A stretch of DNA of 64,000 nt from positions 558,001 through 622,000 of the forward strand of contig JADJQT010000002.1 of assembly GCA_016712595.1 (NCBI GenBank), in the 5' to 3' direction. Made by a program: the position numbers and the translations under genes. The notes beneath the pieces are model-generated. The model ran no database searches, was not told where the DNA came from, and saw only the letters and a program-made list of their open reading frames with translations. Position 1 is the first letter of the stretch. The number at the start of each line of letters is the position of its first letter. Below, piece after piece: positions 59,219 to 64,000 of this stretch. The DNA is from Rhodospirillales bacterium (GTDB lineage: Bacteria > Pseudomonadota > Alphaproteobacteria > Rhodospirillales > Defluviicoccaceae).

Positions 59219-60016
59219 ATGGCCGGTGAGCGCCGAGCGATGAGCGACGTCGACGTCTATGCGGATCTCGCCCAGCGACTGGCCGACGCCGTGCGGCCGG
59301 TGGTTCTGCCGCGCTTCCGCAGCGGCGTCGCCTACGACGTCAAGGCCGACGCCAGCCCGGTGACCGTTGCTGATCGCGAGGCGGAGGCGGTGATGCGCCG
59401 GATGATCGGGCAGAGCGCGCCCGATCATGGCATCCTCGGCGAGGAGCATGGTGGCGAGCGGCTTGGCGCCAGCTACGTCTGGGTGCTCGATCCGATCGAC
59501 GGCACCAAGTCGTTCGTTACCGGAAAACCGCTGTTCGGCACGCTGATCGCGCTGTTGCGCGACGGCGTGCCGATCATCGGCGTCATCGACATGCCGGCCC
59601 TTGGCGAGCGCTGGGTGGGAATCACCGGGCGGCCAACGACGTTCAACGGCCAGCCGGTCCGCACCCGGCGGTGTGACCGGCTCGATCGGGCGTGGCTTTA
59701 CGCAACCTCCCCGCAGATGTTCAAGGGCGAGGATGCCGTGACCTTCGAGCGCCTGCGCGAGCGCTGCTACGCGGCGGTGTGGGGCGCCGACTGCTACGCC
59801 TATGGTCTGCTTGCCTCGGGCTTCGTCGATCTTGTCTGTGAGGCTTCGCTGCAGCCCTACGACTACTGTGCGGTAATGCCGGTAATTACCGGCGCCGGCG
59901 GCATGCTTACCGACTGGCAGGGCGTCGCTCCCGGCCTTCGTGGCGACGGCCGGGTGATCGCCGCTGGCAATGCTGCTCTGCACGCCACCGCCCTCGCGGC
60001 TCTTAAGGGAGAATGA
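59219..60016 (+). CDS. Inositol-monophosphatase-family phosphatase, HisN-type histidinol-phosphatase
   Basis: The 265-residue protein is a Mg-dependent sugar/inositol phosphatase fold protein. Metal-binding motifs are GILGEEHG (E75 and E76), VLDPIDGTKSFVTGKPLFGT (D91, D94), and the C-terminal LQPYDYCAVMPVITGAGGML. The TKSFVTGKPLFGTLI form matches HisN-type histidinol-phosphatases of actinobacteria and alphaproteobacteria. Two starts are possible: 59219 (3 nt after the cytochrome stop) and 59240 (MSDVDVYADLAQ). The stop overlaps the yejA start (ATGA). The histidine pathway role is inferred from motif similarity. Confidence 0.86.
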   Translation: MAGERRAMSDVDVYADLAQRLADAVRPVVLPRFRSGVAYDVKADASPVTVADREAEAVMRRMIGQSAPDHGILGEEHGGERLGASYVWVLDPIDGTKSFVTGKPLFGTLIALLRDGVPIIGVIDMPALGERWVGITGRPTTFNGQPVRTRRCDRLDRAWLYATSPQMFKGEDAVTFERLRERCYAAVWGADCYAYGLLASGFVDLVCEASLQPYDYCAVMPVITGAGGMLTDWQGVAPGLRGDGRVIAAGNAALHATALAALKGE

Positions 60017-61914
60017 CCGCGGTCGCGACGGCTTGCATGGGGCGGTTGCGGCGCCCTCGATCCAGCGACGGGCGAAACGGGTGGATCGCACGGGCGCTCA
60101 TCGCCCTGCTGCTCGCACTGTCGGGCGTGCCCGCTGGCGCCGCTGATCCCATCATCCATACCGCCCACGCCATCGCTATGTATGGCGAGCCGAAGTACGG
60201 GCCGGACTTCACCCACTTCGAATACGTCAATCCCGACGCGCCAAAGGGCGGTGAGCTGCGGCTCGGCGCAGCCGGTACCTTCGACAGCTTCAATCCCTAC
60301 ATCATCAAGGGCAATCCGGCGGCCGGCGCCGGCGCCGAGACGCTGACGGTGGCGAGCGAGGACGAGCCGTTCACCCGCTATGGGCTGATCGCCGAGACGA
60401 TCACCTGGCCGGAGGACCGCTCGTGGGTCTCGTTCACCTTGCGGCCGGAAGCGCGCTGGCACGACGGAACACCGATTACCGTCGACGATGTCATTTTCTC
60501 GCTCGAAACCCTGAAGACCAAGGGGCAGCCCTTTTATCGGTTTTACTATGCCAGTATCGATCATGCGCAGCAGGTGGGCGAGCGAACCGTCAAGTTCGTC
60601 TTCAAGGAGGCGGGCAATCGCGAGTTGCCGCTGATCGCCGGCGAGATGCCGATCCTGCCCAAGCACTACTGGGAAGGCCGCGATTTCGAGCGATCGACGC
60701 TTGAGCCGCCGCTTTCCTCCGGGCCTTACCGCGTTGCCGAGTACGAAGCCGGGCGCTACGTCATTCTCGAACGCGTGCCCGACTACTGGGGCGAACATCT
60801 TGCCGTCAACGTCGGGCAAAACAACTTCGCGCGCATGCGCTACGACTACTTCCGCGACGAAACCGTGCTGCGTCAGGCCCTGAAGGCCGGCGTGCTCGAT
60901 TTTCGCATCGAAAACCAAGCCAAGGCGTGGGCGCTCGACTACGACACCCCGGCGGTGCGCAAGGGCTGGCTGAGGAAGGAGCTGTTCCCCCACACCCGGC
61001 CGGCGGGGCTGCAGGCGCTGGCCTTCAACACCCGCCGTCCGGTGTTCGCCGATGCCAAGGTGCGCGAGGCGCTGGGGTATGCCTTCGACTTCGAGTGGAC
61101 CAACCGGGTGCTGTTCTTCGATCAGTACAAGCGCTCGTCCAGCTACTTCAGCAACTCGGAGATGGCCTCGTCCGGTCTGCCCGAGGGCGAGGAACTGCGC
61201 ATCCTCGATGCCTACCGGGGGCGGGTGCCCGACGCGGTTTTTACCCAGCCGTTCACGGTGCCGACGACCGACGGCTCCGGCTGGCCGCGCGAGAACCTAT
61301 TGAAGGCGCTGGCGCTGCTGCGGGAGGCCGGCTGGGTGGTGCGCGATCAACATCTGGTGAACGCGGCAACCGGGGAGCCGATGCGCTTTGAGATCCTCAT
61401 CGTCTCTCCCACGTTCGAGCGAATCATCCTGCCGTTCGTGCGCAACCTCAAGCGGCTCGGCATCGAGGCGTCCATCCGCCTCGTCGACGAATCGCAGTAC
61501 ATCAACCGCCTGCGCGCCTTCGATTTCGACATGGCCATGCTGGTCTGGGGCGAATCGGATAGTCCCGGCAACGAGCAGCGCAGCTTCTGGGGTTCGGCCG
61601 CTGCCGAACAACCGGGTTCGCGCAACTACATCGGCGTGCACGATCCCGTCATCGACGGATTGATCGAAGGGGTGATCGGCGCCAGCGACCGCGCCAGCCT
61701 GATCGCCCACACCCGCGCCCTCGACCGGGTGCTGTTGTGGAATTTCTACGTCATCCCCGCCTGGCACCTCAGCGCCGATCGCGTGCTCTTCTGGGATAAG
61801 TTTTCCTTTCCGGCGGTCTCGCCCGAGCACGGCGTGCAGATCGATACCTGGTGGTACGATGCCGAAAAGGCGGCGCGCCTCAAGGCGGCGATGACCGGGG
61901 CCAGCGAGGGGTAA
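60013..61914 (+). CDS. yejA: ABC-transporter periplasmic solute-binding protein, family 5 (YejA-type)
   Basis: The 633-residue protein belongs to the peptide/nickel SBP family 5, YejA subgroup. A signal peptide precedes AD at about residue 44 (ALIALLLALSGVPAGAAD). Blocks such as YGPDFTHFEYVNPDAPKGGE, YVILERVPDYWGEHLAVNVG and ALAFNTRRPVFADAKVREAL match YejA. It captures oligopeptides and feeds YejB and YejE. In E. coli the Yej system also imports microcin C. The ATG at 60013 overlaps the hisN-like stop, so the operon runs from the cytochrome or hisN gene onward. Confidence 0.94.
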   Translation: MTAVATACMGRLRRPRSSDGRNGWIARALIALLLALSGVPAGAADPIIHTAHAIAMYGEPKYGPDFTHFEYVNPDAPKGGELRLGAAGTFDSFNPYIIKGNPAAGAGAETLTVASEDEPFTRYGLIAETITWPEDRSWVSFTLRPEARWHDGTPITVDDVIFSLETLKTKGQPFYRFYYASIDHAQQVGERTVKFVFKEAGNRELPLIAGEMPILPKHYWEGRDFERSTLEPPLSSGPYRVAEYEAGRYVILERVPDYWGEHLAVNVGQNNFARMRYDYFRDETVLRQALKAGVLDFRIENQAKAWALDYDTPAVRKGWLRKELFPHTRPAGLQALAFNTRRPVFADAKVREALGYAFDFEWTNRVLFFDQYKRSSSYFSNSEMASSGLPEGEELRILDAYRGRVPDAVFTQPFTVPTTDGSGWPRENLLKALALLREAGWVVRDQHLVNAATGEPMRFEILIVSPTFERIILPFVRNLKRLGIEASIRLVDESQYINRLRAFDFDMAMLVWGESDSPGNEQRSFWGSAAAEQPGSRNYIGVHDPVIDGLIEGVIGASDRASLIAHTRALDRVLLWNFYVIPAWHLSADRVLFWDKFSFPAVSPEHGVQIDTWWYDAEKAARLKAAMTGASEG

Positions 61915-61917
61915 GCG

Positions 61918-63018
61918 ATGACCGCCTATATCATTCGCCGGTTGCTGCTGATCATCCCGACCCTGTTCGCGATCATGCTGATCAATTTCGTGATCATCCA
62001 GACCGCGCCGGGCGGACCGGTCGAGCAGATCATCGCCCGGCTGACCGGCGAGGGCGCGGCGATCACCGAGCGCGTCAGCCAGAGCGGGGCGGGCGAAACC
62101 CTGGGTGCGCAGCCGGGAGGCGAGGGGGCGGCCGGCAAGTATCGCGGCGCGCAGGGACTCGATCCCGAGTTCATCGCGGCGCTGGAAAAGCAGTTTGGCT
62201 TCGATAAACCGCTCTACGAGCGCTTCTGGTTGATGCTCAAGCACTACGCCGTGTTCGACTTCGGCGAGAGCTACTTTCGCAACCGCAAGGTCGTCGACCT
62301 GGTGCTCGACAAGATGCCGGTATCGATCTCGCTGGGGCTGTGGACGACGCTGATCACCTACCTGATCTCCATTCCCCTCGGCATCCTCAAGGCGGTGCGT
62401 GACGGCACCCGCTTCGACGTCGCCACCTCGGTCGCGGTCATCGTCGCCAACGCCATTCCGGCGTTCCTCTTCGCCGTGCTGCTGCTCGTCGTCTTCGCCG
62501 GCGGCAGCTACGTGCAGTGGTTCCCGCTGCGTGGCCTGACCTCCGAGAGCTGGGCGGATCTGTCTTGGCCGGCGCGCATTGCCGACTACTTCTGGCACTT
62601 GGTCCTTCCGATCACGGCGATGGTCATCGGCGGCTTCGCGACATTGACGATGCTGACCAAGAACTCGTTCCTCGATCAGATTAACCAGCAGTACGTGCTG
62701 ACGGCGCGGGCAAAGGGCCTTTCGGAGAAGCGGGTGCTCTACGGCCACGTCTTCCGCAACGCCATGTTGATCGTCATCGCCGGCTTTCCCTCGGCCTTCA
62801 TCGGCATCCTTTTTACCGGCACCGTGTTCATCGAGATCATCTTCTCGCTCGATGGCCTCGGCCTGCTCGGCTTCGAGGCTGCCTTCCAGCGCGACTATCC
62901 GCTGATGTTCGGCACGCTTTACTTCTTCTCGCTCGTCGGCCTCGTCCTCAATCTCGTCGGCGACGTGATGTACACCATCGTCGATCCGCGCATCGACTTC
63001 GAGGCACGGCAGGCATGA
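61918..63018 (+). CDS. yejB: ABC-transporter permease YejB
   Basis: The 366-residue permease has about six transmembrane helices. The start MTAYIIRRLLLIIPTLFAIM is typical of DppB/YejB-type permeases, with the long YejB-specific loop (GAAITERVSQSGAGETLGAQ) before the core. The EAA-type cytoplasmic loop is YVLTARAKGLSEKRVLYGHV. It pairs with YejE. It starts 3 nt after the yejA stop and overlaps the yejE start by 4 nt (ATGA). Confidence 0.95.
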   Translation: MTAYIIRRLLLIIPTLFAIMLINFVIIQTAPGGPVEQIIARLTGEGAAITERVSQSGAGETLGAQPGGEGAAGKYRGAQGLDPEFIAALEKQFGFDKPLYERFWLMLKHYAVFDFGESYFRNRKVVDLVLDKMPVSISLGLWTTLITYLISIPLGILKAVRDGTRFDVATSVAVIVANAIPAFLFAVLLLVVFAGGSYVQWFPLRGLTSESWADLSWPARIADYFWHLVLPITAMVIGGFATLTMLTKNSFLDQINQQYVLTARAKGLSEKRVLYGHVFRNAMLIVIAGFPSAFIGILFTGTVFIEIIFSLDGLGLLGFEAAFQRDYPLMFGTLYFFSLVGLVLNLVGDVMYTIVDPRIDFEARQA

Positions 63019-64000
63019 GCGGCCGGGAACACATGATCCCTTCGGCACAAGGACGGCCGAACGACCGCTTCCTCGGCTTCAAGATCACGCCGCTCACCCG
63101 CCGGCGCATCGATGCGTTCAAGGCCAACCGCCGCGGCGCCTTTTCGCTGGCGATCTTTTCGGTGCTGTTCATCATCAGTCTGTTCGCCGAGCTGATCGCC
63201 AACGACCGGCCGATCCTCGTCGTCTACGACGGCGACTTCTACACACCGTTTCTCAAAGCATATCCAGAGACCACCTTCGGCGGCGAATTTCCCACCGAAG
63301 CCGACTATACCGACCCGGCGGTCAAGCAGCTCATCGCCAAGCACGGCTGGATGCTCAATCCACCAATCCCTTACAGCTATCGCACCGTTGCCTGGGAGCT
63401 GAGCCTTCCCGCCCCCTCGCCGCCGGATGCGACCCACTGGCTCGGCACTGACGATCAGGCGCGCGACGTGCTGGCGCGCACGATTTATGGCTTCCGGCTG
63501 TCGGTGCTGTTCGGCTTTACCCTGACACTCGTCTCGGCGGTGGTGGGCGTCGCCGCCGGCGCGGTGCAGGGCTACTTCGGCGGTTGGATCGATCTCACCT
63601 TCCAGCGGTTCATGGAGGTATGGTCGTCGGTGCCGACCCTCTATGTGCTGATCATCCTCGCCAGCATTGTCGAGCCGACCTTCTGGTGGCTGCTGGGGAT
63701 TCTGCTGCTGTTCTCATGGATGAGCCTTGTCGGCGTCGTCCGTGCCGAGTTCCTGCGCGCCCGCAATTTCGACTACGTCCGCGCCGCTCGCGCGCTGGGC
63801 GCCTCTGATCCGGTGATCATCGTCCGCCACGTGCTGCCCAATGCGGTGGTGGCGACGATGACTTTCCTGCCGTTCATCCTCGCCGGCTCGGTCACTGCGC
63901 TCACCGGCCTCGACTTCCTCGGCATCGGCCTGCCGCCCGGCTCACCGTCACTGGGCGAGCTGCTGGCTCAGGGCAAGGCCAACCTCCAGGCACCCTGGCT
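63015..64000 (+). CDS. yejE: ABC-transporter permease YejE, 3' end beyond window
   Basis: The visible 328 codons encode a DppC/YejE-type permease and run off the right edge. The N-terminus has LGFKITPLTRRRIDAFKANR, a transmembrane helix, and a periplasmic loop with HWLGTDDQARDVLARTIYGF. The EAA-like loop is YVRAARALGASDPVIIVRHV, and GLDFLGIGLPPGSPSLGELL near the end is typical of the C-terminal region. The start overlaps the yejB stop. The ATPase gene (yejF) would be expected just downstream, outside this window. Confidence 0.93.
   Translation, partial: MSGREHMIPSAQGRPNDRFLGFKITPLTRRRIDAFKANRRGAFSLAIFSVLFIISLFAELIANDRPILVVYDGDFYTPFLKAYPETTFGGEFPTEADYTDPAVKQLIAKHGWMLNPPIPYSYRTVAWELSLPAPSPPDATHWLGTDDQARDVLARTIYGFRLSVLFGFTLTLVSAVVGVAAGAVQGYFGGWIDLTFQRFMEVWSSVPTLYVLIILASIVEPTFWWLLGILLLFSWMSLVGVVRAEFLRARNFDYVRAARALGASDPVIIVRHVLPNAVVATMTFLPFILAGSVTALTGLDFLGIGLPPGSPSLGELLAQGKANLQAPW

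Noticed and set aside
58349..60091. Minus-strand 580-codon frame opposite the cytochrome and phosphatase genes
   Set aside because: Crosses two supported genes and has no domain; antisense artefact.
61297..63048. Minus-strand 583-codon frame opposite yejA and yejB
   Set aside because: Antisense shadow of two coupled, well-identified genes.

Overview
The window is GC-rich (roughly 65 percent by eye) and densely coded. It has short intergenic gaps, many 4-nt stop/start overlaps, and frequent GTG or TTG starts. The gene content points to a Gram-negative alphaproteobacterium, probably of Rhodospirillales type. Supporting genes are kdsB (LPS Kdo), a lipoprotein, a long-form alphaproteobacterial dCTP deaminase, an ELM1-family protein, a c-type cytochrome, YejABE and an alpha-type bio operon. 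A Na+-pumping methylmalonyl-CoA decarboxylase cluster suggests a propionate or methylmalonyl-CoA based fermentation, as in Defluviicoccus-like glycogen accumulators. That genus link is only an inference.

Layout. Positions 1-2100 hold IS debris: an IS1595-family transposase cut by the window edge and an IS3 OrfA remnant. An ELM1-family gene follows (2107-3279), then a decayed membrane-protein gene. Positions 3644-9081 are a malonate-use island: malonyl-CoA decarboxylase, MdcA-type CoA transferase, the MadM and MadL transporter subunits, and a divergent GntR/FCD regulator with GTATAC-centred palindromes in the shared control region. An IS3 OrfB remnant closes this block. Positions 9778-17727 are vitamin and nucleotide genes: panB-panC, a dCTP deaminase, and bioB-bioF-bioD-bioA followed by an overlapping ferritin-like di-iron protein. 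Next come hsp20, a PEBP-family gene, and a coupled pair encoding an Ntn amidohydrolase and a GH3 acyl-amido synthetase.

Positions 23284-32308 hold a broken RTX gene, nadA-nadB-nadC with an 8-bp inverted-repeat operator candidate upstream of nadA, and an intact 1210-residue RTX beta-repeat protein with its terminator. From 32372 to 41607 lie a TerB-like gene, a DinG-like helicase, arfB, an argD-argF-hslO run with a hairpin leader, a lipoprotein gene and a CLC-family gene. A small unannotated membrane ORF overlaps the CLC stop. folE, apaG, a radical SAM gene and tRNA-Gly(CCC) follow.

Positions 44545-48532 (minus strand) encode the four core parts of a Na+-translocating decarboxylase plus a two-helix membrane protein whose 3' end lies antisense to the tRNA. 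A CaiB-type CoA transferase, a cold-shock protein, an acyl-CoA synthetase, an L,D-transpeptidase, an Lpp-like lipoprotein and a tandem universal stress protein come next. A minus-strand run kdsB-pheA-AI-2E-family permease follows, then a plus-strand run of di-haem cytochrome c, hisN-type phosphatase, yejA, yejB and yejE. The last gene is cut by the window end.

The best leads are the di-iron protein embedded in the biotin operon, the coupled amide-forming and amide-cleaving pair, the malonate island that uses a CoA transferase with malonyl-CoA decarboxylase, and a CLC protein with glutamine at the position of the internal proton glutamate.
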